Counted from the stretch's first letter, positions 27,533 through 37,153 are shown. The stretch: DNA of 64,000 bases from an uncultured Spartobacteria bacterium (GCA_937960895.1 CALCJD010000017.1:52177-116176); one strand, 5' to 3'. The notes: a model not told the origin generated them from the sequence alone. Program-made: numbers and translations.

Positions 27533-30172
27533 ATGTCTGCGGAAGCCGAACGCATCCTCGCCCGGAATCAGAAGCGCGAACACTGGGAACTCTGGGGACC
27601 CTACCTGAGCGACCGCCAATGGGGAACGGTGCGGGAGGATTATTCCGCCGACGGCGACGCCTGGGCCTATTTTCCGCACGAACATGCCCGCTCACGGGCC
27701 TATCGGTGGGGCGAGGACGGCCTGCTCGGAATCTGCGACTCCGACTGCCGCATCTGCTTTGCGCCGGCCTTCTGGAATGGACGGGATCCGATCCTGAAGG
27801 AACGTCCGTTCGGTCTTTCCAACCCCGAGGGCAACCACGGCGAGGACGTGAAGGATTATTTTTACCACCTCGACAACACGCCGACGCACAGCCTGATGCG
27901 GGGGCTCTACAAATACCCCCAGGCGGAATTTCCCTATCGGCAGATCATCGACGAAAACCGCCGCCGGTCGCGCCTCGAGCCGGAATATGAACTCGTCGAC
28001 ACCGGCATCTTCAACGAAGGGCGGTATTTCGACATCTTCGTGGAATACGCCAAGGCGGGCCCCGAGGACATCTGCATCCGCATTCAGGCGGTCAATCGCG
28101 GACCGGAGGCCGCACCGCTGACCATCCTGCCGACCCTCTGGTTTCGCAACACGTGGTCGTGGGGCGAGCCCGGCGCGACCAAGCCCGAAATGCATCTGGG
28201 GCCGGACGGAGCCGTCATCGCCGCCCCGTGGGAGCTTCCCGTCTATCACCTCTATTGCGAAGGCCCGGAGGAGGTCATTTTCACGGAAAACGAAACCAAC
28301 AATCAGCGTCTTTTCGGGGCTCCCAATGCGTCCCCCTATGTGAAGGACGCCTTCCACGATTACATCATTCACGGAAAGACGGACGCCGTAAATCCCTCCC
28401 ACTGCGGCACCAAGGCCGCGGCGGTGTACCGGCGCACCATCGCGCCGGGGGAAACCTCGGTGGTCCGCCTGCGGCTCTGCCGCGCCCCCCTGGCCCAGGC
28501 CTTCGGGGACGAGTTCGACAAAATTTTCCATCAACGCCAGGAGGAGGCCGACGGGTTTTACCGGGCGTTGAATCCGGACCTCAGCACCGACCTGGCGCTG
28601 GTCCAACGCCGGGCGCTGGCGGGTCTCCTCTGGTGCAAAAAGTTTTATTACTACCCGGTGCTGCAGTGGCTGCAGGGGGATCCCACCATGCCGCCGCCTC
28701 CGAAGGAACGCTGGCATGGACGCAATGCCTTCTGGAAGGAAATGCACGCCCATGACATCATCTCGATGCCGGATTCGTGGGAGTACCCCTACTTCTGCGC
28801 GTGGGACCTCATGTTCCATTCGGTGGCGTTCACCCTCATCGACCCGCATACCGCCAAGCAGCAGAATATGATCCTGCGCGGCGAGCGCTACACCTCGCCC
28901 AGCGCGCAGACACCCGCCTACGAATGGGCGCTCTCGGATTCCAATCCGCCCATCCACGGCTGGGCCTCGTGGCGCATTTATTCGATCGAGCGCGGAACCA
29001 CCGGACAGGGCGACCGCGAATACCTCAAGCGCACCTTCAACAAGCTCCTCATGAGCTACGCCTGGTGGGCAAACCGCGTGGACCAGACCGGGGACAACGT
29101 GTTTGAGGGGGGGTTCCTCGGCCTCGACAACATCGGGATCTTCGACCGCCGTTATCCCCTCCCCGACGGCAGCCGCATCGAGCAGAGCGACGGCACGGCC
29201 TGGATGGCGGTGTTTTCGCTCAGCATGCTCAACATCGCCGTGGAACTGGCCAAGGAGGATCCCGCCTACGAGGACATCGCGGACAAATTCCTCAACGACT
29301 TCGTCTACCTGGCCGCCGCCATCAACGGCCGCGGCGAGGGCGGATATTCCCTCTGGGACGAGGAGGACGGATTCTATTACGACGTGCTGAAGCGTCCGGA
29401 CGGCACCACGGAATTTCTCAAAACCCGTTCCATCGCGGGCCTCACGCCGCTCTTCGCCGTGGAAAGTTTCGACACCGACACCGCCGGGCGTTTTCCCCAG
29501 CTGCGCAAGCGCCTCGAGTGGTTCGCGAAACACCGCCCGCACCTGCTCGACCACCTGCATCACATCTACCAGGACAACGCCGGCAAACGCCTCATTTCCC
29601 TCGTGCCCCCCGACCGGCTGCGGCGGATCTGCGAGCGGCTTTTCGACGAGAAGGAATTTCTTTCCCCCTACGGATTCCGGTCCCTCTCGAAACATTACGA
29701 GAAACACCCCTATACGTTCACCGAGGGCAATGAAACCGAGACATTGTCCTACAGCCCGGCCGACAGTCCGGTGGCCATGTTCGGCGGCAATTCGAACTGG
29801 CGCGGGCCGGTCTGGATGCCGATGAACTACCTCCTCATCGAGGCGCTGCAAAAGTTCGGTTTTTATTTCGGCGACACCTTCAAGGTGGAGTTCCCGACCG
29901 GCAGCGGACGGGAACTGAACCTCTGGGAGATCAGCCTCGAAATGGAAAAACGTCTCACTTCGATCTTCCTGCGAGGCACCGACGGCCGGCGGCCCTTCAA
30001 CGGCAACGTCGAACTCTTCCAGAAGGATCCCCACTGGCGCGACCACATCCTGTTCAACGAATATTTCAACGGCGACAACGGCGCCGGGGTGGGTGCCAGT
30101 CACCAGACCGGCTGGACCGCGCTGGTGGCAAAGATGATCCACCAACTGCACACCTTCCGATACGACCTCTGA
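27533..30172 (+). CDS. GH63-type glucosidase (MGH1-like, (alpha/alpha)6 barrel)
   Basis: 879 aa. Begins with ERILARNQKREHWELWGPYLSDRQWGT-type sequence (read around residues 5-32) and contains DGLLGICD, the blocks around FHDYIIHG, YFCAWDLMFHS and the C-terminal WRGPVWMPMNYLLIEAL, all characteristic of bacterial proteins of the GH63/MGH1 group. Those hydrolyse alpha-glucosidic bonds; substrates reported for the family include glucosylglycerate, mannosylglycerate and short alpha-glucosides. No signal peptide, so cytoplasmic. It is followed after 55 bases by an SDR dehydrogenase. It may feed the same glucose pool as the trehalose genes, which is inference. Start: ATG at 27533 after a non-coding stretch. 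Confidence 0.82.
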   Translation: MSAEAERILARNQKREHWELWGPYLSDRQWGTVREDYSADGDAWAYFPHEHARSRAYRWGEDGLLGICDSDCRICFAPAFWNGRDPILKERPFGLSNPEGNHGEDVKDYFYHLDNTPTHSLMRGLYKYPQAEFPYRQIIDENRRRSRLEPEYELVDTGIFNEGRYFDIFVEYAKAGPEDICIRIQAVNRGPEAAPLTILPTLWFRNTWSWGEPGATKPEMHLGPDGAVIAAPWELPVYHLYCEGPEEVIFTENETNNQRLFGAPNASPYVKDAFHDYIIHGKTDAVNPSHCGTKAAAVYRRTIAPGETSVVRLRLCRAPLAQAFGDEFDKIFHQRQEEADGFYRALNPDLSTDLALVQRRALAGLLWCKKFYYYPVLQWLQGDPTMPPPPKERWHGRNAFWKEMHAHDIISMPDSWEYPYFCAWDLMFHSVAFTLIDPHTAKQQNMILRGERYTSPSAQTPAYEWALSDSNPPIHGWASWRIYSIERGTTGQGDREYLKRTFNKLLMSYAWWANRVDQTGDNVFEGGFLGLDNIGIFDRRYPLPDGSRIEQSDGTAWMAVFSLSMLNIAVELAKEDPAYEDIADKFLNDFVYLAAAINGRGEGGYSLWDEEDGFYYDVLKRPDGTTEFLKTRSIAGLTPLFAVESFDTDTAGRFPQLRKRLEWFAKHRPHLLDHLHHIYQDNAGKRLISLVPPDRLRRICERLFDEKEFLSPYGFRSLSKHYEKHPYTFTEGNETETLSYSPADSPVAMFGGNSNWRGPVWMPMNYLLIEALQKFGFYFGDTFKVEFPTGSGRELNLWEISLEMEKRLTSIFLRGTDGRRPFNGNVELFQKDPHWRDHILFNEYFNGDNGAGVGASHQTGWTALVAKMIHQLHTFRYDL

Positions 30173-30227
30173 TCCCGCGGCGGCGAACGATTCGTACCGC
30201 ATCCGCACAACCAACCCGCAAAGCACC

Positions 30228-30995
30228 ATGAAACTCGAAGGAAAAGTCGCCCTCGTCACCGGCAGCGCCCAGGGCATTGGACAGGCCATTGCCGTCCGTC
30301 TCGCCCAGGAGGGCGCCGACATCATCATCGACGACCGTCTGGGAAACACCGGCGCCCTCGAAACCCGCCGGCAGGTCGAGGCGCTGGGACGCCGCGCGTG
30401 CGTGATCGGCGGCGACCTGGCGAACCTTGCCGACAACCGCCGCCTCATCAGCGAAGGCATCATGAACATGGGACGGATCGACATCCTGGTGAACAACGCC
30501 GGCGTGGAAAAACACGCCGACTTCTGGGACGTCACCGAGGCCGACTTCGACTTCGTGCTCCACATCAACCTGAAGGGCACGTTTTTCCTCACCCAGGACT
30601 TCGTGAATCACCTGCGCGAAACCAAGCGTCCGGGAAAAATCATCAACATCAGTTCCGTCCACGAGGAACTCCCCTTTCCGCACTTTTCCACCTACTGCGC
30701 CAGCAAGGGGGCGCTGAAGATGCTCTGCCGCAACCTCGCCATCGAACTCGCGCCGCTGGGCATCACCATCAACAACATCGCCCCCGGCGCGATTGAGACC
30801 CCCATCAATACCAAGCTCCTCAACAGCCCGGACCTCATGAAGGCCCTGCTCGGCAACATCCCGCTCAATCGTCTGGGCAAGGGAACCGACGTGGCCGGCG
30901 TGGCGGCCTTTCTCGCCTCCGACGATGCCGACTACATCACCGGCACCACCGTCTTTGTGGATGGCGGACTGTTGTGGAACTATTCCGAGCAATAG
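30228..30995 (+). CDS. Short-chain dehydrogenase/reductase, glucose 1-dehydrogenase-like
   Basis: 255 aa, classic SDR length. Cofactor motif TGSAQGIG (11-18), NNAG (89-92), catalytic Ser142/143, Tyr156 and Lys160 in YCASK, and the C-terminal GTTVFVDGGLLW block seen in glucose 1-dehydrogenase and 3-oxoacyl-reductase-like SDRs. Asp at 35-36 (IIIDD) where the second strand ends suggests NAD preference, an inference. It follows the GH63-type glucosidase in the same direction and may oxidise the sugar released. Well conserved from the first Met. Convergent with YjbQ. Confidence 0.87.
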   Translation: MKLEGKVALVTGSAQGIGQAIAVRLAQEGADIIIDDRLGNTGALETRRQVEALGRRACVIGGDLANLADNRRLISEGIMNMGRIDILVNNAGVEKHADFWDVTEADFDFVLHINLKGTFFLTQDFVNHLRETKRPGKIINISSVHEELPFPHFSTYCASKGALKMLCRNLAIELAPLGITINNIAPGAIETPINTKLLNSPDLMKALLGNIPLNRLGKGTDVAGVAAFLASDDADYITGTTVFVDGGLLWNYSEQ

Positions 30996-31040
30996 CCGGC
31001 CGCGGCGGTTTCCCCTCCGGATACGCCGGCGTCGGGCGCC

Positions 31041-31460
31041 CTACTGACCGATCACACTCACCGCAATCTGCCGGCGGTGGGGCGCGGCCCGGTGTTCAAA
31101 CACAAAGATCCCCTGCCAGGTGCCGAGCTGCATGCGTCCGTCGGCAATCGGAATGGACAGCGTGGTGGCCGTGAGGGTGGCGCGGATGTGCGATGTCATG
31201 TCGTCCGGCCCCTCCAGCGTGTGCGTGAAATAATCGCCGTCCTCCGGCACAAGGCGCTCGAAGTATTCGTCCAGGTCGGCGCGCGCGGAGGGATCCGCGT
31301 TTTCGAAAATGATCAGGCTGGCGCTGGTGTGCCGGATGAACACGGTCACCACCCCCGTCCCCACGCCCGCCTGGCGCACCAGGCGCGCGACTTCGCCGGT
31401 GATTTCATACGTGCCCTTGCCGGAGGTCAGGACGTCGAAGTTTCCGCCGAAAACCCTCAT
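31041..31460 (-). CDS. YjbQ family protein (secondary thiamine-phosphate synthase enzyme)
   Basis: 139 aa, full family length. Contains VVTVFIRHTSASLIIFENAD and the C-terminal LGTWQGIFVFEHR, the signature blocks of YjbQ (UPF0047), a small trimeric protein with a His-rich metal site. Some homologues have weak thiamine-phosphate synthase activity; the real role is uncertain. It is the last gene of a run of eight minus-strand genes and starts 4 bases after the DUF1844 stop. Start at 31460 matches the family; a reading from 31499 overlaps the previous gene. Confidence 0.88.
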   Translation of the reverse strand: MRVFGGNFDVLTSGKGTYEITGEVARLVRQAGVGTGVVTVFIRHTSASLIIFENADPSARADLDEYFERLVPEDGDYFTHTLEGPDDMTSHIRATLTATTLSIPIADGRMQLGTWQGIFVFEHRAAPHRRQIAVSVIGQ

Positions 31461-31464
31461 GGGA

Positions 31465-31758
31465 TCAGCCGGCCGTCGAACCCGCCGAGACCTGGACAAA
31501 GGCCGCCTGCAGGTCGGCCAGCACGCTCTGGAGAATTTCCGATTCCTGGGCGGTAAGATTGCCGGCCGTCTTGACCCTCAGCATTTCGAGGTTGTCGATG
31601 AACAGCCGGGCGGCGTCGAGATTCACCTCGGTTTTTCCCGTCTGCGGATTGGGCAGGCGGCCGAGAAACAGGGAGGCCTGCCGGGCCTGCAACATGACAA
31701 ACTGAATGAACCGCTGGGCCATCTCGCCCGAAAGCGTCATGCGTTGAACTTCCGCCAT
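31465..31758 (-). CDS. DUF1844 domain protein
   Basis: 97 aa, acidic-helical. MAQRFIQFVMLQARQASLFLG followed by NLDAARLFIDNLEMLRVKTAGNL matches DUF1844, a small all-helical family of unknown function common in Verrucomicrobia, Planctomycetes and Acidobacteria. No membrane helix, signal peptide or catalytic motif. It lies between M16 (3-base gap) and YjbQ (4-base gap), so it is certainly co-transcribed with them. Confidence 0.82.
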   Translation of the reverse strand: MAEVQRMTLSGEMAQRFIQFVMLQARQASLFLGRLPNPQTGKTEVNLDAARLFIDNLEMLRVKTAGNLTAQESEILQSVLADLQAAFVQVSAGSTAG

Positions 31759-31761
31759 GGC

Positions 31762-34413
31762 TCAGGGTTGCGGCTTCGCGTCCTTCGCCGGCGCGGTCTG
31801 TTCGGGCGGCCGCACCGTCACCTGCACCCGGCCGGGGGTGTTGAAGTATTTGTTGGCGACCCGCTTCGCCTCCTCCAGCGTCACCGCCTCGATGCGCTCC
31901 TTGCGTTTCAGGTGGTAATCGTATCCGAGCCCCACCAGTTCATCGAGCGCGACGGAGGCGGCAAAGGCCGAGTTGCTTTGGTTGCGGATGGCCTCGGACC
32001 CGAGCAGCTTTTTCTTCGCACGGGCCAGTTCCTCTTCGGTGAGTCCGTCGCGGGCCAGCTTGGCAATCTCGTCCTGGAATTCCTTCGTGACGAGATCGAC
32101 CTTCTTCGGATCCGTGCCGAGGTAAAACACGAAGCTGCCCGGGGCCAGGCCGGCGAAACTTCCGGCGCCGACATAATAGGCCAGGCCGAGCTGCTCGCGG
32201 ATACGCTCAAAAAACCGCGACCCCAGATCGTTGGAGGCCTCGTCGAGCAGTTCGAGCGCGGGGCGGTCCGGACTGAGCACATCCGCGGCCTGGTAACCGA
32301 ACATCACGACCGCCTGCTGTTTGTCGCGCTCCTCCACGGCGACCACCGTGTCGGTGAGCGGCACCGGCCGGGCGGGCTCGGTGAGGGCCAGTTCGCCCGA
32401 AGGCAGTTTGGCAAACTCCTTCTCGACCAGCCTGACCACCTCCTCGGCCTTCACGTCGCCGAAGACGGCGATAACCCCGTTTTTGGCGACCGCGTATTTT
32501 TCATGCATGGCGCGCAGGTCGGCGGGGGTCAGTTTTGCCACGGACTCGATCCGTCCCGCCGTGCGCAGCGCATAGGGGTGGGAGCCGAAAAGCTTCTCCC
32601 GGGCCACATTGCGGGCGACGGCGGTGACCTGTTCGTTCTCCGCCTTGATGCCCGCGATCTGCGCCTGCTTCTCGAGCTCGACCTCGGCTTCGGGAAACAC
32701 GGGGTTCTGCAGGACGTCGGCCAGCACATTCAGGCCCAGGGCAAAGTCGGGTTTCATCACCTCGACCGTTACGCTGAAGCTGTTGTTGCCGCTGTCGGAG
32801 GCGATGCGGCCGCCGGCACCCTCCAGCTTCTCCGCGATTTGCGCGGCAGTGAGATTTTTCGTGCCCTTGAGCATGGTGCGCGAGAGCAGTTTGGTCAGGC
32901 CGTTGGTCTCCGGCGTCTCGGCCAGCAACCCGCCCCGGAAGGCCGCGTAGATCGAAACGAGCGGAAGCCGGGAATCCTCCCGCACCAGCAGCCGCAGGCC
33001 GTTGGAGAGGACGAATTTTTTGACCTCGGAACGTTCGGCCACGGATTGTTCGGACACCCTGCCGGTGAGCGATCCGAGGGGATTGAGGGAGGTGACGTTC
33101 AGCCGATCCTCGCGCAGATATTTGTTGGCCACCCGCTTGAGGTCGTCGGTGGTGACGCGGGCGATGGCGTCCAGGTAATCCTTGGTGAAATTGGGATTGC
33201 GGGTGAGCAGCCAGTTTGAGCCGAGGTCGGAGGCCTTGCCGCGGGCGGTGGACAGTCCCGAAATCTGCTGGGAAAGCAGCGAGCGGCGGGCCTTGTCGAG
33301 ATCGGCCTGACTCACACCGTCCTTCTTCACCTTTTCCAAAATGGCCAGGGCCTCCTTTTCCACCGCCTCGCGCTTGTCCGGGTCGCAGACCGCCTGGATG
33401 CCCCAGACGCCGTCGGTCTGCAGGGAAAACATGCCCGCGCTGATCGAGTGGGCCAGGCGCAGCTGCTCGCGGATTTTCTGGTTGAGCTGGGAACTGCGTC
33501 CCGAGCCGAGCACGTCGCCGAGAAGCTCGAGGGCCGGCGTGTCGGGATCGGTCAGGCCGGGAATGCGCCACGTCAGCGACAGGCGGGTGAGTTCGGTGGG
33601 AAATTCCTCGTGGGCGTCACGCCGGCCGATCTGCTCGGGCTCGACCGCCACCGGAACGGGTTCGATGGCGCGGCGCGGATGCTTCTCGAAAAACGTTTCC
33701 AGCTGCTGCCGGATCTTCTGCGCATCCACATCGCCCACGATGACAAAGGTCAGATTGTTGGGGGCATACCGCGCCTTGTAATACTCCATCACATCGTCGC
33801 GGGTCAGCTTGTTGTAGATGTCGAGGTATCCGATCACGGGATGCCGGAACGGGCTTTCCCCAAACACCGTGCGCAGCATGAGCTGCATGCTCTGCCGGTT
33901 GGGATCGTCGAATCCCATGGCGAACTCCCGGCGGATGACCTCCTGTTCCTTGACGTATTCGTCCTCCGGCAGCGTGGAATTCATCATGGCATCGGCCAGG
34001 ATGTCCACCGCCTCCTCGACGCCGTCGGAAGGCACGTCGATCCAGTACACCGTGCGGTCGAAGCTCGTGTAGGCGTTGATGTATCCGCCCTGATCCTGGA
34101 CCTGGCGGGAGATGTCACCCACCTTGCGGGTCTCGGTGCCCTTGAAGAGCATGTGCTCGAGGATGTGGGAAAGCCCGGCCCCCATCCATTTTCCCTCGTT
34201 GATGCTGCCGGTGGCGCACCAGGCCTGCACGCTGGCGACGGGGGCGCTGTGGTCCTCCTCCACGAGGATGGTGAGGCCGTTTTTCAGGGTGAACACCTGC
34301 GCCCTGCTTTCGGGCAGGGAGGGCGCGGGCGACGTCCGGGCACGGGCATCCTTGGCGGGAGCGAGGGAGGTCATCATAAAAAACAGGGCGGAGAGCGCGA
34401 AAAACGACTTCAT
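31762..34413 (-). CDS. Exported M16 (insulinase/pitrilysin) family zinc peptidase
   Basis: 883 aa. Signal peptide about 1-21. The inverted zinc motif HxxEH is at 83-87 (HILEH), with the downstream Glu in the EEAVDILADAMMNSTLPEDEY region. The chain holds two M16 halves joined by a linker near residue 440; the second half lacks HxxEH and should be the structural, inactive half, as normal in the family. Works as a periplasmic protease on small unfolded peptides. GTG at 34419 would overlap the upstream stop by 4 bases; ATG at 34413 starts 2 bases after it and gives a better signal peptide. Middle gene of the eight-gene run. Confidence 0.9.
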   Translation of the reverse strand: MKSFFALSALFFMMTSLAPAKDARARTSPAPSLPESRAQVFTLKNGLTILVEEDHSAPVASVQAWCATGSINEGKWMGAGLSHILEHMLFKGTETRKVGDISRQVQDQGGYINAYTSFDRTVYWIDVPSDGVEEAVDILADAMMNSTLPEDEYVKEQEVIRREFAMGFDDPNRQSMQLMLRTVFGESPFRHPVIGYLDIYNKLTRDDVMEYYKARYAPNNLTFVIVGDVDAQKIRQQLETFFEKHPRRAIEPVPVAVEPEQIGRRDAHEEFPTELTRLSLTWRIPGLTDPDTPALELLGDVLGSGRSSQLNQKIREQLRLAHSISAGMFSLQTDGVWGIQAVCDPDKREAVEKEALAILEKVKKDGVSQADLDKARRSLLSQQISGLSTARGKASDLGSNWLLTRNPNFTKDYLDAIARVTTDDLKRVANKYLREDRLNVTSLNPLGSLTGRVSEQSVAERSEVKKFVLSNGLRLLVREDSRLPLVSIYAAFRGGLLAETPETNGLTKLLSRTMLKGTKNLTAAQIAEKLEGAGGRIASDSGNNSFSVTVEVMKPDFALGLNVLADVLQNPVFPEAEVELEKQAQIAGIKAENEQVTAVARNVAREKLFGSHPYALRTAGRIESVAKLTPADLRAMHEKYAVAKNGVIAVFGDVKAEEVVRLVEKEFAKLPSGELALTEPARPVPLTDTVVAVEERDKQQAVVMFGYQAADVLSPDRPALELLDEASNDLGSRFFERIREQLGLAYYVGAGSFAGLAPGSFVFYLGTDPKKVDLVTKEFQDEIAKLARDGLTEEELARAKKKLLGSEAIRNQSNSAFAASVALDELVGLGYDYHLKRKERIEAVTLEEAKRVANKYFNTPGRVQVTVRPPEQTAPAKDAKPQP

Positions 34414-34415
34414 GT

Positions 34416-34841
34416 TCACCGTCCGACAACGCCGGGATCGTTCTTGCTCAAATTCTCCGGCGCCGGCAGGAACGGCTGGACAAACGCCTCCTCGAAGTCG
34501 TAGCCCTCGCGAAAACTTTCGATGGTGTCCTCGTCGGTCTTCACGAAGACGCCCGATTCCACGAGGTTGAACACCATGTGTCCGATGTCCTCGCAGTTGT
34601 GGATGCCCCAGTAGTTGAGGACGGTCAGGGCCATCGGGCCGAACTCCTGCAACGCATGCAGGCGGAACCCCTCGAGCAGTTCCGCGGCGCTGACATTGGC
34701 CGAGGCGTCCTTGCGGGCCTTTTTGCGGCGCTTCAACGTGGCGTCGAGCGCATCGCGCAGAAAGGCATACCCTTCCCCGTCGTAACGGGAGTCCTCCGCG
34801 ACAATCTTTTCGACGGCTCCCTGAAATCCGATGGCGGCCAT
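34416..34841 (-). CDS. Minf_1886 family protein (Verrucomicrobia/Planctomycetes-restricted)
   Basis: 141 aa. Recognised from the order of blocks: IVAEDSRYDGEGYAFLRDALD, then SAAELLEGFRLHALQEFGPMA, VLNYWGIHNCEDIGHMVFNLVE and the end TIESFREGYDFEEAF. The family is named after a Methylacidiphilum protein and has no known function. No signal peptide or membrane helix, so presumably cytoplasmic. It sits one base after a tiny membrane protein gene and 2 bases before the M16 peptidase start, inside a tight minus-strand run. Start ATG at 34841 is the one just before the conserved region. Confidence 0.85.
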   Translation of the reverse strand: MAAIGFQGAVEKIVAEDSRYDGEGYAFLRDALDATLKRRKKARKDASANVSAAELLEGFRLHALQEFGPMALTVLNYWGIHNCEDIGHMVFNLVESGVFVKTDEDTIESFREGYDFEEAFVQPFLPAPENLSKNDPGVVGR

Positions 34842-34842
34842 G

Positions 34843-34977
34843 TCAGCGGACTCCCTCCTCTCCGGCAAGGGGCGCGAGCGATTGCCTGTCGCGCCAGTGC
34901 TTTGTTCCGAGTCCCGCGAGGAAAGCGAGCAGGACAAACGCCACCAGCGTCTGTTCGCGTCGAGTCAGGAATGCCAT
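34843..34977 (-). CDS. Tiny single-pass membrane protein (44 aa)
   Basis: Starts MAFLTRREQT, followed by one strongly hydrophobic helix (about 10-24, LVAFVLLAFLAGLG) and a charged tail with HWRDRQ. One base separates its TGA from the Minf_1886-family start, which argues that it is real and translated. It sits 69 bases after the start of the previous coding unit. Function not recognised. The RREQ/KHWRD flanks give it the N-in orientation by the positive-inside rule only weakly. Could be an assembly or regulatory subunit for a neighbour. Confidence 0.6.
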   Translation of the reverse strand: MAFLTRREQTLVAFVLLAFLAGLGTKHWRDRQSLAPLAGEEGVR

Positions 34978-35045
34978 TGGGGAAAAATACCGACGGGACC
35001 GGTTCCTGCAAGCGCGAAGGAACGGCGCCCGGACCCGGCGGAATC

Positions 35046-36392
35046 TCACCACCCGCGCGCTTCCAGATCGTTCATGTAGCGGGTGATCGGATCGTTCCGG
35101 CCCTCGGGTTGGGGCATCTCGAGGAGCACGTCGAATTCCCGGCTGGGAACCTCGAGTTTGGCCGCCTCGAACCAGTTCATGTAGTCCTCGATCTCGGCGG
35201 CGCGGGCCGTGACGGCCTTCTGCAATTCGAGGTTTTTCTCCAGCCGCTTCTCGACGTTTTTCTTCGGTTTCAGCGCGAGCTCCGTGGCGATAAGCTGGTA
35301 TTCCTCGATCAGCGGACGGATCAGGGGATGCGCACGCATCTGCAGGCGCAGCAATTCCTCGGCCTTGCGCCGGACGATGAAAGGTCCCGCCTTGGTCCGC
35401 GCGATGAGCGGCAACGCCATCGGACCGCTCACCAGGGCCTCGTTGGGTTTCTTGGGATCGGTGGGCGCCCCGAAATCCATGATCTGCGCCAGCTGCCGCA
35501 CGGTCTCCGCCATGGTGAGCAGCTTGACCCGGTCGGAGGCCGAGGCGTCCGCAAGGGCCAGCGTCCATTGCTTCGACAGGTTCGTCGGATCGTTTGCCAG
35601 GCTGGGAAAATGGGCCATCAGGCGCCCCGCATCCGTCGGATTGCCGGTGGAAAGCGATCTGATCCAGGCCACCATTCCGGGGGGGCCGTCCGGCAGCCCC
35701 AGGAGGGCGCGCAACAGGGCGCGGGACCGCGCGCGATAAATGGCGCGGGTGGTGGCATCCATCATTTCCGGCCTTTCCTTGAGGAAGGCCTCGAGTTTGA
35801 CCGGGGCGCCGCTTTCGAGAATCTTTTCGTACAATCCGGCGCCGATGCCCTCGCCGGCGCGGGCCTGGCTTTCCTCGGTGAATGCCTCCAGCAGCCAGGT
35901 CGGCGGCTGCTGGTAGGGTTTGCCGGCCTTGGGGGGGGTCTTCCGGTGCATCAGCTCCAGGCAGAGGGCGCGGTAAACCTCCCTTTCAAAGTCCGCCCCG
36001 CGAAAGGCGGTCGGGTCGAAGACGTCGATCTGCACCTTGAACTCCCCGGCATCCGCGACGTAGAGCCCCGTTTTCAGGCGGGGCGAGCCGGGCGGGGCCA
36101 GGGTGGCAATCTGGACAATGAGCGGCGCCTTCCAATCGTCCGTGAGCCTCAGCATCCTGAGCCACTCGGCCTTGAGGTCCTCGGCCTTGCGGGCCACCTT
36201 GCTCCGCACGGTGCCGTCCGGGTGGTAGATGACAAACTGGCGGGAGGCGCTGGTGGAGCGCTGGATGGGAAGCGGGGTCGGAGTGGGCGACGGTTCAACG
36301 GCCGCCGGTCGGGACGGCGGACGCTTGTGCTGCGCCCACACGGGGGAAACCAGCAGCGCGGCCCAAGCCGCCGCCAACCCGGCCGCACGCAT
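35046..36392 (-). CDS. Exported protein, possibly degenerate peptidase-MA-like
   Basis: 448 aa. Signal peptide 1-20 (cleavage near VWA-QH), a Pro/Ser-rich linker, then a folded region. Residues about 145-185 (REVYRALCLELMHRK and PPTWLLEAFTEESQ) look like the helices that carry HExxH and the downstream Glu in gluzincin peptidases, but there is no HExxH, so it would be inactive; this relation is inference. The rest is helical with no known motif. It overlaps the upstream zinc-ribbon gene by one base (TGATG) and belongs to the eight-gene run. Similar exported proteins next to zinc-ribbon genes are typical of Verrucomicrobia. Confidence 0.65.
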   Translation of the reverse strand: MRAAGLAAAWAALLVSPVWAQHKRPPSRPAAVEPSPTPTPLPIQRSTSASRQFVIYHPDGTVRSKVARKAEDLKAEWLRMLRLTDDWKAPLIVQIATLAPPGSPRLKTGLYVADAGEFKVQIDVFDPTAFRGADFEREVYRALCLELMHRKTPPKAGKPYQQPPTWLLEAFTEESQARAGEGIGAGLYEKILESGAPVKLEAFLKERPEMMDATTRAIYRARSRALLRALLGLPDGPPGMVAWIRSLSTGNPTDAGRLMAHFPSLANDPTNLSKQWTLALADASASDRVKLLTMAETVRQLAQIMDFGAPTDPKKPNEALVSGPMALPLIARTKAGPFIVRRKAEELLRLQMRAHPLIRPLIEEYQLIATELALKPKKNVEKRLEKNLELQKAVTARAAEIEDYMNWFEAAKLEVPSREFDVLLEMPQPEGRNDPITRYMNDLEARGW

Positions 36393-37153
36393 CAGCGTCG
36401 GGCCGCGGCCCCCGGCCAGCCCACGCGCACGAAGCCCGGTTGCACGGTTACCCGGTCGGCCCTGCCCAGCACTTCAAGCGGTTCCGCCAGCGCGTCGACG
36501 GTGGGTTGAATGGCCCGCGCCTGCACGAGGCGAAGGAGAAATGAAGGCAGGGACAGCCGGCCGATCGCACCTTTGCGGACCACCACGGTGGCGCCTTCGG
36601 GCCCGGCCACCGGCTCGCACTCAACCTGAAAATACACCGGGAATCCGAGGTAACGGCGTTCGACAAAAAAACGGAACGTCCCGTCGTCCAGGACGACAAA
36701 GGCGCGGGCGAACTGCGCCCCCGGCGGGGCGCCGGCAGAGTCATCCGCCGAAAGGCGGGAGGCCAGGTAATTGTTGATCTGTTCCTGTTTGAGATCCAGG
36801 GTGCGACGGAAGGGACTCGAGGCAAAGGCCCGGACGCTCTCGAAAAGCGCGGTGGCCGAGGCCTCGTTCACCGGGCTCTCCTCCGGCAGGCCGTCCGGCC
36901 GGCGGCCCACCTGGATCAGGACCGCGAGGAGCGCCCCCAGAAAAACGAGGTAGGCCACCCCCTTGAAGGCCTGCCCCAGCATGGCCATTCCCGACGGGCC
37001 CCTGGCCTTCGTCTGGCGTTTGATCGGGACCGGCGTGATGCTCGGGCCTTCGGGAGTGGGCTCCGGACGCTCGAGACGCGTCCCGCAGTTCTGACAAAAG
37101 ACGCGCGTCAGGTCGTTTTCATGTCCACACTGACCGCATTTGATGGCGCTCAT
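36392..37153 (-). CDS. Zinc-ribbon membrane protein
   Basis: 253 aa. N-terminal double zinc knuckle CGQCG...CQNCG (residues 6-23), a Pro-rich linker, one membrane helix (about 60-82, AYLVFLGALLAVLI), then about 165 residues outside the membrane that look like a lipid- or ligand-binding type beta domain. Cytoplasmic zinc ribbon plus extracytoplasmic domain is the plan of many uncharacterised envelope proteins. Its start lies inside the stop of the FmdB-type gene (4-base overlap), and its stop overlaps the exported protein start by one base. Function not recognised. Confidence 0.7.
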   Translation of the reverse strand: MSAIKCGQCGHENDLTRVFCQNCGTRLERPEPTPEGPSITPVPIKRQTKARGPSGMAMLGQAFKGVAYLVFLGALLAVLIQVGRRPDGLPEESPVNEASATALFESVRAFASSPFRRTLDLKQEQINNYLASRLSADDSAGAPPGAQFARAFVVLDDGTFRFFVERRYLGFPVYFQVECEPVAGPEGATVVVRKGAIGRLSLPSFLLRLVQARAIQPTVDALAEPLEVLGRADRVTVQPGFVRVGWPGAAARR

